Shown: piece by piece, positions 12,301 to 24,616 of the stretch
Layout: every line of letters starts with the position of its first letter
How positions within the stretch are numbered: the first letter of the stretch is position 1
Source: Saccoglossus kowalevskii
Taxonomy: Eukaryota > Hemichordata > Enteropneusta > Harrimaniidae
Length of the DNA: 30,665 nt
Assembly: GCF_000003605.2 (NCBI RefSeq)
Contig: NW_003122442.1
Location: 1-30,665 of the forward strand
Direction: 5' to 3'
Notes under the pieces: model-generated
Seen by the model: the letters and a program-made list of their open reading frames with translations, nothing else
What the model was told of the DNA's origin: nothing
Database searches by the model: none
Position numbers and translations under genes: made by a program

Positions 12301-15300
12301 CTTTGTCGAACTCGATGTCGGAATAGATTTTCTTTAAAACTCTCTAAACGCGCTTCACTAGTTGGTATATAACGAAATACAGACAGCGTATTTATATTTG
12401 AAATGACATGAAATAAGGTTATGTTTAGTTATTGTGTAGACATATTGTACAATAAATTATCATGTTTGTTTAATACTGACATATATAAACTGATATTTTA
12501 ACACTAAACTGCGTCATTACACTTATCAATTATACGAACTTGTTATCACGGGTTTATTTTAAAAAGCTCTTAAATCTGGTTTTGTATAAACGTATCCTTG
12601 GCTAGTGCCACTTCACGTGTATAATACACACACATTGTAGCGCTGATTTGTGTGGACTTTATGGATGTTTTGAATGAGATGTAACAAACAGAAAGACCAT
12701 TAATATCTCCTTTCAAAGATCTTTCACAACCTGTATATAGGTGAACAAACTGAATATGGGATATGCAGTTATAACTGGATGTCCAAATAACCTCAATATG
12801 TAACCCAACAGTACAAGAGGTACACAATATCAACTGTATATATTTGTGTATAGTGACATATTTGTAATTAATAATATGTTAATAAGCGTTCATACGTTCA
12901 CAGTAACATGTACTGCAGTAAATTCTAATAAAAAACAAAGGTTGCTTTTCCGTATTTTTTTGGAGTAATTCAGTTTTTGTAATTTCATAGTATTTAACAT
13001 GTGTTCAAATATGGGAAATATCCTATGTTCAGACTTGAATGTGTTACACATGGCTATATTGGGTCACGACCCACGCATTCGTTATACCGATTTATTTACA
13101 AACAATCTGTCACAGTCTGTAGATTAGAATGCACAGAAGAATTTATGTTGAGTATAATCGTTTAGTCATTAATAGTGATTACGATAAAAGTTGTTGTTTT
13201 TGTACTAGAATGGAATGGAATGTATTAAAAATGGTCCATGACGCGACGCGCCGTTTTATTTCAAACCAACATTCTCTCTTTAAAGTTTTCATACAAATGT
13301 TAGTAAATGTTGCCGTCCAACATAACATTTCTAACTTATTCACTTTGTTATATTTACAGTTCTCTGGATGTCATACTCGATTAGCATAATTGTTATTATT
13401 TCCATATACCTTTACCACTATTGCGTTCTTGTATTTAATTCCTTATATTTGTGTATCATTGTACAGTGTGTAATTAAAGATACTAAATATTATACTGAGG
13501 CACAGCTTTACTTCCCGTGGAGGCAGAATTCTCGCATAAATATTCGATAATCATCAAATCCATAGATAGGTACTAGATTAATATTAAACAGAGTGTTATT
13601 GAGGTTCCATTTAATTATATTTCATAATTATAGAATTTGTAGGTATATATACTGGTATTGGGATGCGCCTTTGCTTTTTCTTGGAGACAAAATCATCGTA
13701 TAATTTTCGAAGTTTGAAATCGATAACCAATATTAGATCAAGTGGTATTTATGTCCAAATGAGACCGATATTATACGTCGATAATTTAAATGTCATGGAA
13801 ATTTAGATGACAAACTACGTTGTATTAGTTTTCTAAAGTTTCTAGCTTGTCATGGAATTTTCGAATTATCCATATGGGTCTTGTGTTAGATTTAAAATAA
13901 CGCATTATCTCGCCTTCCTGGGAATGGAAAATACTGTGCCTATCTAAGGTATGATATATACAGTAGATAATCTAAGGTATATGTATGTATCGATCATGTG
14001 ACTACAGAGCAACGGAAACCCCTATTCTCATCGGAACTTGGATGATAAGTTTAAAGAATATCAGAGAGTGCGTTATGTGTTTCATATAAGATTGCTGAAT
14101 TGAATCACACCAAATGCTATGCTTTCCGCCTGAGACTGTGTACAAGTTAAACCCGTACGTAAGTTAATAAGTTGGCGATGCTATACTGCACACATGTTGC
14201 TATGTGAGTTTATATCGCGTAATTACATTCATTGTGGCTTGGCTCAGAAATTCAACTGGGACTGCCACTTAATTGAAAATAAACGCGAGGCGAAATTTGA
14301 GTGTTTCCTCGGGTATACTCCAACCAGTTTCTTATTTCAACAGCTTAGTTTAGTATTCATCATGCCGGTGTTATGACAGAGTACAATATCCTTACAATTT
14401 CTATATAGAGTGTGAAATAATAGAACATAATACATACACTCTTACGTCGCTATAACTATCTGTCATGCTCAGGAGAAAAAATCACAAATATAATCGTTAG
14501 AAAAAATGGTATATTGTGCTAAAGAAGCTACGTTCAGTTGGAACGGTCGGTTACTGTCATCTATTCAACAGTAATGACCAGGCATGCTTTTCAGAGATGT
14601 CATCAACATATCTCAATATATTTATTGTAATGACGCTTTCCAAGAATATACCGAGATTAATACAATTTGTCTTACAGTATCTGTAGTGTATGTACTGAAT
14701 TCTAATAGACTCACATTCTATGAATTAACTCAGCAGCACTCACTCATCACCATTCACATTGTTCACAAAATTTCCAAAATAAAACCATTCATTGTATTTT
14801 TAGTAATACGTCTAATATCAAGATATTACCCACACTCAATATTTCTGTCACGTCTTCCAGATGTCGGATACATTATAATTGATTTTAAAATTATAGTGAA
14901 TGTGAATATTGCAACTATGTTAACTTCTGCCATTATTAGTATTTCTATGATGGCAGCCTAATTGCCATATATTGAATTTATGTTCCGTGGATTGAAGACG
15001 TATTTGACTTGTTTAAGTGTGCGTACATCATGAGCGGGATATGTACGAGTATTAGGATGACATTCAGTTTGTCTCAGGCTAAAAGATTCCTCATAGTGGA
15101 AACACGATATGAACACGGGAATGGATCACTCTACAGCAAACATGAAATGATCGCTCGAACCAACACTATTCAATCCGGAAATGCATTGAGGCATTCATTC
15201 TGTAGATTTTGTAGACGAAACAGCAAGGTCACTATGACTTAAAGCACAACATGGATTAGTATATATACTTATCATTGATATAGTTATGCCCCAGTATTTG

Positions 15301-16205
15301 TGTATTATTTAAACCCTTTTAACAAATTGAGTGCTTTCCTTTAATGAATTTCGCCCAATTATACTTCTATTTTAAGTGATATGTAATTTAAAATATAAAC
15401 CTCTAATGTATTTTATTTACTCCATGATATGTAGGGATTTACAGGACGCATTTTAATGTTAAATATGATGGCAATCAATGAATGGATTTCCATGTGCAGG
15501 AGAATACCAGGATGTATACATGTACTAACGACACATAGCTATTATAATAACAAATACACATATCACACTGATATTTTCAAGATTGGAATATGTAAATCTT
15601 AGGGTATATATGGGCCAGAAAGAGTACAGTATAATTGTTTTGTTGAAAATTGATTTGAATCAATAACACACACGTCTACTGAAATTGACAAGGCTTCTTT
15701 TTACAAAAGATGCATTATTGTTTATTGATGTCGAAGATGCTTGTGCATTTCCATTCTGTCACTGTGGAACTGCCGCCACTACGAGCCGTCCTAAATTTGA
15801 GAAGTAAGTTCGGGCAGCAGGGAGAACGTCGTCCTGATCTCACGTTCAAAGAACAAAGTTGTGTGTGTTTTAATTCATATGTATGTATGTGTGTATGTTT
15901 AATTCATATTTAAATAAATGTACATATGTTTATGCATTTTAAATATAGTTTAGTATGACGTTACCCTCTTTCACTGTATACTTCCCTGATATGACAACCA
16001 CCCAAACTAGGGCTGGGATAGTTTATAATGATACAGGAAGTTACTGAAACTTTTTAAAGTTTTGTTGATGTCCACGTCCACATAAATTGTGTTGACGTGA
16101 AACAATCTTGTGTACAGTGCTGCTACATTAGAACATAATGAAAAGAGTAGTACTGCTGGAAGAGATTGATTTGATGATAACTGTGAGCATTTCAAACTTG
16201 AAGTA

Positions 16206-16543
16206 AATACTTTACCTAATATGTACCGTACTGGTAATAATACTTTATCTAATATGTACCGTACTAGTAATAATACTTTACCTAATATGTACCGTACTGG
16301 TAATAATACTTTACCTAATATGTACCGTACTGGTAATAATACTTCACCTAATATGTACCGTACTGGTAATAATACTTTACCTAATATGTACCGTACTGGT
16401 AATAATACTTTACCTAATATGTACCGTACTGGTAATAATACTTTACCTAATATGTACCGTACTGGTAATAATACTTTACCCAATATGTACCATACTGGTA
16501 ATAATACTTTACCTAATATGTACCGTACTGGTAATAATACTTC
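16206..16543. repeat. 33-bp minisatellite, about 10 head-to-tail units
   Basis: About ten contiguous copies of a 33-bp unit run through here, with only a few substitutions between copies; examples are a G-to-A change in the second unit and another in the ninth. There are no spacers, so this is a minisatellite and not a CRISPR array. Because 33 is a multiple of three and the unit lacks stops in some frames, it creates long open frames on both strands: MYRTGNNTLPN repeats on + and VLLPVRYILGK repeats on -. These are best read as by-products of the repeat, as neither extends into recognisable protein. The high similarity between units suggests recent expansion or homogenisation. Confidence 0.95.
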
Positions 16544-17132
16544 GCTCATATAAACGTAGTTAACATGGTGTACAAATCTAACGAAACAGAGAAACCAAGA
16601 CTGTTTAATAACAAGACAATTTAATAAACAATAACTCTAAGTAATGCTGACAATATTTCAAAATTTTTCCAATAACTATTTCACATGGTCATCTCCATTA
16701 CCCCGGTACTTTGAGTGGTGATTTTCAGTGATTTTAGAACGGAAATGAAATATCTAGTGGATTGCTTTCTAATCAGGGGAGCTAATGTATTCATTAATGA
16801 CTTGGTTTTCGTTATCTTTGCAACTAAAATGTTTCAAAAAAGTAACAGGAATTATTAAAAAAGCAATAAATCAGTGGGTAATGATTGGGTAATGATGGGA
16901 GCAGCAGAATATATCGAAGAACGTAGTATTGTATTCGTCCCGTTGCTATGGAAAATGTTTAACAAAACATCGGCTTATTCCCCCAAACGCATTAAATAAC
17001 TTGTAAAAATGTTACTAATACAAGAGTTTTAATTAGGTAAATTAAGTAAAATATCACACAAACTGTTATAATCACAACTGAAAATCAATAAAAACGCTGT
17101 TTAAAAAAAAATAAAATGCTTAGTTTGGCTGT

Positions 17133-17160
17133 TAAATAAATAAATAAATAAATAAATAAA
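17133..17160. repeat. (TAAA)7 microsatellite
   Basis: Seven uninterrupted TAAA units. It is ordinary simple-sequence DNA inside intron 1, about 440 bp before the LINE relic. Confidence 0.95.
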
Positions 17161-17599
17161 CAGGCTTCAAGTCAATAATAAATGCATTGCTCATAAGATG
17201 AATGCAGTATTCACAATTCAACAAGTACAGTGAATATATTTATAGAAATAACACTCATTCAGATGCAATTTACTTCTCAATTACCGCGCAATAATTACAT
17301 AATTGTTTTGTAATTTCGTTTTCCATGGATACATTCCTAATTAGAATTCTGATTCATCTGAATTCAGAAGTAATTCTTTAAAATGAGTCAATGCGTTTTG
17401 GATAGAATACGCAAAAACGTTGTGACAAGGCTGTGTCAGGAAAGTCCCAAAATATGAATACACGATTTACAATCAATGCACGAACATTTAAATGAAACAA
17501 AATTTGGAGACCCAACAACTGTCAGTCACGAAATTTCGTGAAGAAAAAATGCCCATATGTATTTATGATTATATTAAAAAGTATGAAATAAAAGAATAA

Positions 17600-18000
17600 C
17601 CAGGAAATTATGGTTTGACCATTGAAGTAGTCTACCGGTTACTGAATATGATATCTTTAATTTAGAAATCGTGGCTCTCTGAAAAAATGGCGCCTATTTT
17701 ATTATTGAATGTAGACATGAAATTTAAAAATGTCGGGCAAAATGTCTGGAAAAGTTTTTCCTAGGCATGCAGCCTTTGTAAAAACGTAATATATAAGATA
17801 TATTAATTTTGAGAAGGCGTTCGATATGGTCAGTCAGGCATTGCCATTAAAAGTTTTAAACAAATTAAAATATAAGCATAACACTTTATAATTCCATCGA
17901 AGGCTGTGTAATGAACAACGATTGTAGAACTGGATATTTCAAACTACGAACTGACACACTTCTTGAACGATGTATGTTTTAATCCTAGAAATGATATTGA
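17600..18000 (+). mobile_element. LINE (L1/Tx1-like) reverse transcriptase relic
   Basis: Translated pieces on the + strand follow the order of the reverse transcriptase domain of an L1/Tx1-type LINE. At 17600-17620 is PGNYGLT, the family's P-G-x-D-G-L-T entry. At 17693-17716 is PILLLNVD, matching the W-R-P-I-x-L-L-N-x-D motif and in the same frame, with stops between. At 17808-17831 is FEKAFDMV, the motif A region with its catalytic Asp. At 17905-17946 is CVMNND through TGYFKL, matching the N-N-G-x-x-T-x-Y-F-x-L stretch before motif B. The pieces fall in all three forward frames, and residues expected between the second and third blocks are missing. It is therefore an old, deleted copy that can no longer be translated. 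Its ends cannot be placed sharply. It belongs to the same broad clade as the endonuclease relic at the left edge but lies in the opposite orientation. Confidence 0.78.
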
Positions 18001-18131
18001 AGATATATAATGTGTTTTTAGATAAACATATCAACCCTGTTCGTGGCAAACTCGTATTCAGCTGCAATTACAAGTATACTTCCGATGCGGTTGAGTGAGT
18101 GTATAAATATTCGAGACCATCACCATCTCAC

Positions 18132-18162
18132 CACAAAAAACAAAAAAACAAAAACAAAAAAT
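18132..18162. repeat. A-rich simple repeat
   Basis: An imperfect run of (CA5-7) units. It lies about 130 bp downstream of the LINE relic on the same strand and could be the remains of that element's A-rich tail, although the intervening C-terminal reverse transcriptase sequence is not recognisable. Confidence 0.8.
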
Positions 18163-21100
18163 CTAATAATGAGGAGAAAATATTGATTGGCAAAGTATGC
18201 ACGAAGAAAGTACAGCTGAAGTATCGACCGAGCGTATTGTCTGAGTGCATACTTTGAGGTATCCTCGTAATAACCTTATTATTATACATATTTTCCTTCC
18301 AAGGATACGTCATGGAAATGCCGAAATCCAAAAATCGTCCGGTAAAACTCTTGTGGCAGCCATGTTTGTTTTTATTGTTAGAGGACGCTTACGTGCGTAA
18401 TCATTCCATATTTGGAATTCGCATTTCATAATATAGTAGGATGAAAAATTCCCCGTAAAATACCGCAAAATTACGGCACGCTGTAACTTATGGCGTTACG
18501 ATGACATGTATAATAATATGATGTATTTCGAGAATTTCAGGCAAAGGTATATTTGAGAGTATCAGCTTTGTCAGTGATCGTAGCGACGAGTCCTGTTCGA
18601 TATGGGACTCATAGCAACGTACACAGTGTAATATACATTGTTTGTTTACATGAAATTCAACCCTAGAACGTGCACATATGCAAGCTATTAGATGATTTCT
18701 AGCCCAATTTTCTATTATAAATATTATATTGTAATTATTGACTCAAGTAACAATGCCGTGTTGATAACGTAACAGTATTGTACATACTCACCACAATGCA
18801 GGTTTTCAATTGTAGCTAAGTACTGACATGATCTCAAAACAACGTCACATTCTATGACAACTATGGGATTGTTTATATGGATTCATGAACCAGGTTGTAT
18901 AAATGATGTAATCCCAAAGAATCTCGATTTCAGTTTACTGATACACTAAAGTTTATTGAGACTACACACTCGATTTTATTTTTGTAGATGTTGAGATGTT
19001 GTCTCTTAAGGGATCACAGGAAATAGAGTTTGCTACACAATTCCCTTACCACCTGTTTTGCAAATTACTTCGATCCTAATGCAGATTAACGTCACATTGT
19101 ACTCCCATGATACCCTTCTCCGAGTTAGTTACACGTAGTCTATGTTGTACTTGCTGTTAGTGTGTACTCTTGAAGTGGGCGTGGTAATATATCAACGACT
19201 ACATCATTATAATAATGTCCTTTATTTTCGGTATTGTCCCTGCTTTTAACAATCTAACGGCAACGTATTGGTATATATTTGTTACACACAAACTATTTTG
19301 ATACCATGTGAATTGTGTGATGATGTATTATTGAATTACTTGCAGTTTGTTGTAATCTCAATGTACTTAGCAGATGACGCGGAAATTGGACACGTTTTCA
19401 ATAGACTCAAGCGAGATAATACGGTGGCATTATGTATGCGTCTAGTCTGTGGTATTGAGCAATTTTAAGGAATACTAAGAACAATTGAATAATGCGTCAT
19501 GTACCATCAAGTAACATCGAGTTTAACTATTTTATATTAATACGAATCGCATTCATGTGTTTAACAGTATGTTATATGCAATGTCTTTTAAATAGGTTAT
19601 CACATTGACCATGTTAAATAAAAGACTCGATTATGGGAATATCTGCTTTTACTGAAACGAATTAGTCGCTTGTGCTGGTTATACACCCACCACAATGAAT
19701 CCGTATTTATCTGGGCAGGTTAAAACAAGTCATAGGAGTGTGAATAGGGGATTAAGGTACTGGGAAATCCTATTCTGTTTTGAAAGCATCGAGAGGTTTC
19801 GATATTTCGTTATTTCGGTGATTATTTTAAGAATCGATGAAAATATGCAGTAGAAACGTGACATTTGCAACAGTTTAGTCGAATGTGATTTGTAACAGTG
19901 CACATAATGAAAGTAAAGAATACTGTGTTAGATGTTCATCATCGTAATGTCCAAGGCCAACCCTCACGCTAGAAATGAGCGTAAACCATTGTATTGCGAG
20001 AGCTAATATATCACTTGGTATTATTAATCCACTCACTGAATTGTGCAAATTCATGTCATTCACTCGATGATATATTATAAATTGTCTATTACACTATACT
20101 GTTGATATGTGAAAGCCACTCTACGTATTGACCACAATTCAATGTATTGTCTTGGGCTTATGAAAGTATGCAGAATACAAGTAGAATTCACAACAGTGAT
20201 TTTGTTCTGAAAAAGAAACCTGAGTGACATCAATAAAAACATCAATTTATTATTCATCGTGTAGAGCCATTTCCTAGCATGAGAGGTACAATATGAGCAC
20301 AGAGGTGAGAATACGAGTGATCACAATATTATTGTTGAAACTCATTCTTTAAAAAAACGAAAATTCGTTATCTCCAACTGAAATTGTTCAGTAATTAGAC
20401 CGTTTATCAATATCGCTAATTACAAATATTCGTCTCTATGACAACCATGCAATCCGCTGAAGAGCACGCCATTCAACGGACGGTCGTACTTTCTGACAGG
20501 ATTAGTCGTTGAATTTTGCGAAACGAGTACATAATTGCATACCATATTTGGAACCATTGATATCATTGACCATGGCAGCACTAAGTGTTTCGTTGAAGTT
20601 TGACTGAATGTCATTAATCATAGTGATAGGAATATATTGGTCTGCGCATACTCGCAGAAAAAAAAAACATTTTATAAGCTGAATCTCTCATCACAAGAAA
20701 AGTTATTTATGACTCATTAGGTTAAACCAAATTACTATGGTAACGAGTGATTAAAATTCAAGTTATTAGCCTCATTCCTTCATTGAATGAATAAAGAGGT
20801 TATTTAGGTGATTGTTAACATAAACTTGAACATAGTTTCAAGAGACAGAATCGATAAAAGAAAGCGGATATTTCAATTTACACTAAGTTGATTGTTTCAA
20901 TTGAATGCGGTCCAAGCATCCGTGCGAGTGATTAAAACAAATCTTCAGTTATTCTTGTTGCAACTAATTATACTTAGTTTCTCGCATTCACTGTACTCTA
21001 GCTGTCAATTAGATTTGATGAATGGAAGGGGTCAACTAATGTGCAATAAAGTATTGTTGAGAGACTTTGTATAACGCAACATGATTCATATATATCAAAT

Positions 21101-23602
21101 ATCACATTTCAAAACACGTCAATGAAAGTAAATTGTACAGTTGGTGAATTTCATTCTAAAGTTTATTAAACATTAACATTTTAACAACGTCCAAAATGCG
21201 AGCTAAATCACCCAAGATAGAATTTAACAAAGTGTTCATCTCGTCACTATTAACAAAACGTACAATCATAAGCGAAAACTAGAAAATATACGCTTGTAAA
21301 ACAGTTATACAGTGATTGCGATTGTTACACACTGCCTGCATCCCTAATAGGGTGTAAAATTATATAAATATATTAATTCAATTTACCTTCTTCAATAAAC
21401 GCGATGACTCCATATTAGTATACTGCTATTTTATGTGAAAATATGTTGATGTACTGTATACATTAAATTGTAAATGAAATGATATCGATAATGTATTTCC
21501 GCTTATCACGCCTGGCTAATGGATTCTAATGAAGTCAATGTTTATCGTGTCATTGTATTTATTCTGTCACCCAAGGTAGAGTGTTTCTTATTGTATATCT
21601 GCTAAGTATGCATGACAGTAATGTGTCCTCAGTTATTCAAAATCTGTTTTAACATGTGACTGTGTATTGCAAATATAATTGATAGTACGCGTGAATATTA
21701 TTACAAATATTTCAGATCAAAGGTGAAGCAGCATGTGTTGTTTTAGATAATTATTTAAGAAAATAAACGGCAACTGGAACATGTTTTTACCATGTTGTGC
21801 TTGTATAGAATTTATAGCACGTGATGTCGTGACAGCCATACTTCCGATAAGCATACACTCTAACTAAACTCCTCCCGTTTGCCTTGCATGAATTCACAGC
21901 AGACGATCCTCATGTAAACAATGAGCCTATGAACGAAACTAAAATCACGTAAAGCATATTTAGGCAATTATAAACCAGACCACCCACTATTTTATTATAT
22001 AATAAACTATCTTGCTGTGGTTATAGCTGCCTCTAATTTGGAATTTAACTGGAATTATACTTTATCGAAATAGACTTCCGAGTGGCGTACATTTGTATTC
22101 GTGCTAAACCACGTGTAATAATTGCATTGCGTTATTTATTGTCTATGGTAACTCTCTGTATCTGTAGAATAATAATGTGATGGCGCAGCTGATTTTACCA
22201 CGCCATGTGAAAATCTGTTATTGGTGAACGAAATGAGGAATATTTAGTATAGAGAATGTGCAAACAAATAACCGACACACACTAATATAACGACAGCGCT
22301 CAACAACTAAATTCGAGTCTTGTTATTTTACAACTTCATTCGATGAGTTATTTGTAAGATGGCATCGTTCAAACACGTTGTACCGAAATGTCATCAATAT
22401 TTCACTAAACATATCTAGTTACAACCTTTTCAAAGTCGCGTAAGAACCAAATATCCTTATACCTTATACCGACCAGATACATTAAATGCATTCAATATTT
22501 AATCAAAAGCATTCGAGATCCCCTGTATTTTAACTTCAGAATCAATTCATACACTTTTCTTTGAAACCTTTTTTTCTTTTTCTTCACGATCTGTTATCGC
22601 AAGTTTGTATGTTTATGTATTCCACGTACACACCATCTACTAATAAAAGCAGTATAATTGTGCTCACGCTTGGATTACTCGTGAAGTATATGCCTAATCA
22701 TGGTTAAGCTCACGGCTTTCACTGTCAGCGAATTCATAATGATTAGTATCTAGTTCTGAAATGAAGCATCGAGGCATACGAATTCTATGTGTGAATTGTC
22801 TTGTTTTCGTCGTACAACAGACAATTACTCTCCTGTAATTCATTGTAAATCACATCATACTATGCAAAGCTTGTACATGTTGTTGACATTCCCACCATTC
22901 TACGCTGTCAGCGTACTGTTTGGTTAATCTTGTCAATCTGTATCGCGCGTTTACTTCAGACTGCCTGCATTCAATATGTCATGTTCGGTGAATCAGTTTG
23001 TATGAATGGAATTATGTTTTTTTTGAGACCTTAACTAATAATTCATATTCAATTTGAGGATATTTGTCATATCAGGAGTTCTTTATAACTGTACGTCTTT
23101 GTACTTGTTCGCATAGATGTTTGAGTGACGTCATTGGATGTATTATACACTGGAAGTAAGTGTGAAATACGAATAGTTTTATCACCCGAAAAACTGCGAT
23201 TTCCAGTGAGAACATTGTAAGAGTTTCTTGCAAAAACATGATGTTTTCGGTCTAGCTGGTAATGTTTACCACGATGACGTGTAATGTGGATAACTTGAAG
23301 ACTATAGATTAGACATTACTCTGAACTGCACCATTCAAAACCACTTCTAGGATAAATTTGAGATAAATGCGCATTATTTGTAAGAAATTTTAACAATATC
23401 GTCATTATAACTTGCTACAAATAATGCAATGCCTAAAATTGTAAGAGATGGGGTTAAGTCGCTTGATATATTAGCGGGATTTTCATTTTATTTATATATA
23501 TGTTTTTTAATCTTTTTTTTAAATTTATACAAGTACTTTAATATGTATTTTATAACTACAGTAATATGCCTGTGTAGTTTAACTGTTGCGCGACACGTTT
23601 CC

Positions 23603-24525
23603 TTAAAGTAGAGATGCAGTTTACCTGACAGGTATTTTAATTAGTTAATTAGGAAACCTAGATGACCTCCTTTGTCCAGAAAACTATATATTTTCGGAAA
23701 GCTTATTGTATGAATTTTGAAATTTTGCTAATATTTTTTTTATGAACACTGTAGTTTGAAATACGCACAAAAATGTGCTTTTTTGATCAAAAGTGATTTA
23801 AAAAAATAGCCTCTAAACCATGCTTCTGTTTCCTGTCAAATTTGGTTTATGGGTACATCTGTTTACTATGAAGAAAGTGTCGTCTTGAAAATTGTCCACC
23901 AGTCAATTTTGCAGGGCAGCAGCTCAAATTTCACTACTTCAAGTTTATGCATAAATTAACACCCAGGCTAGTTGTCTGTACGATTGTTGTAACATTGTTC
24001 AACCCAAAACAATGCCCCGATGACATTGTTAATCATTTGTGAAGATTTCAAAACAAAAGGTCAAAGCGTCTAGGAGCTATTTGTTTTTAGAGTTCTGGGA
24101 TGTGCACAAAAAGGAAGCTGAGATAATTGTTAATTTGCATAACAATTCACTCAGTGAGAAGTTTGCTAATGCTCATAATTAAAATGGCTGTAACAGTTCC
24201 AAATTTAAATGTATTATCGTTTTGTTAAAAGTTAATTATAGTGCATAATATGGAGATCCCGTCATTTCTTTTTTCACCATGTTTCTTTTTTATTATTTAT
24301 GTATAGTCTTGCTAAATCGTGCTAAGCACTCAAAGGAGAGAATGTTTGCACCTGTTAACTATATTTTAAAATCGTTTTTTTTGAGTATGTTCAACTATTC
24401 ACAGTTCTACAAAATGTTAACAGTCTATGGCCAAGACTGTTTGGATAATAAAAAGCAAAAAAAAAAAAAAAAAAAAAAAAAACATTGCACTCCCAAGTGC
24501 CCACGAACCTGCATCTCAACCTTAA
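23603..24525 (+). mobile_element. Non-autonomous DNA-transposon-like element with TTAA flanks and 13-bp TIRs (copy 1)
   Basis: The element is bounded by TTAA at 23603-23606 and TTAA at 24522-24525. Just inside, the left end reads agtagagatgcag (23607-23619); the right end (24509-24521), reverse-complemented, reads ggttgagatgcag, a match at 11 of 13. The left end of the second copy, near the window edge, matches the right end at 12 of 13, which supports the repeat as real. The body is about 915 bp and has no long open frame, so it would need a transposase supplied elsewhere. A TTAA target duplication is known for piggyBac, Kolobok and Sola3 types; the termini do not tell me which. Near the right end it contains a run of 26 A. 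It is inserted in intron 1 in the sense orientation relative to copy 2. Confidence 0.72.
24457..24482. repeat. Run of 26 A inside the TTAA element
   Basis: An uninterrupted homopolymer lies 26 bp before the right inverted repeat of the TTAA element. Because TIR sequence follows it, it is internal and not the tail of a retroposed element. Length may be unreliable, as homopolymers this long are prone to sequencing error. Confidence 0.9.
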
Positions 24526-24568
24526 ACTGATCGACTACTTGTATTTCTCTATTATAAGATTTAGAGTG

Positions 24569-24601
<33 letters not shown>

Positions 24602-24616
24602 AAATAAATAAATAAA
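24569..24616. repeat. (TAAA)n microsatellite, interrupted
   Basis: About 48 bp of TAAA units with one interruption near 24598-24601. It starts some 44 bp beyond the right TTAA of the transposon-like element and appears separate from it. Confidence 0.92.

Noticed and set aside
14584-14961. 125-codon open frame on + strand, rich in I, V, L and S
   Set aside because: Hydrophobicity follows from AT-rich codons; no clear membrane-helix spacing, no motif, no splice or family support.
16206-16543. CRISPR-like array
   Set aside because: Units are directly abutting with no unique spacers, and the genome is eukaryotic.
16007-16549. 180-codon minus-strand open frame covering the minisatellite
   Set aside because: Most of its length is the 33-bp repeat, and the non-repeat end has no recognisable domain.
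23603-24482. Poly-A-tailed retroposon reading of copy 1 (element ending at the A run)
   Set aside because: The inverted repeat and TTAA occur after the A run, so the element ends at 24521 and not at the A run.
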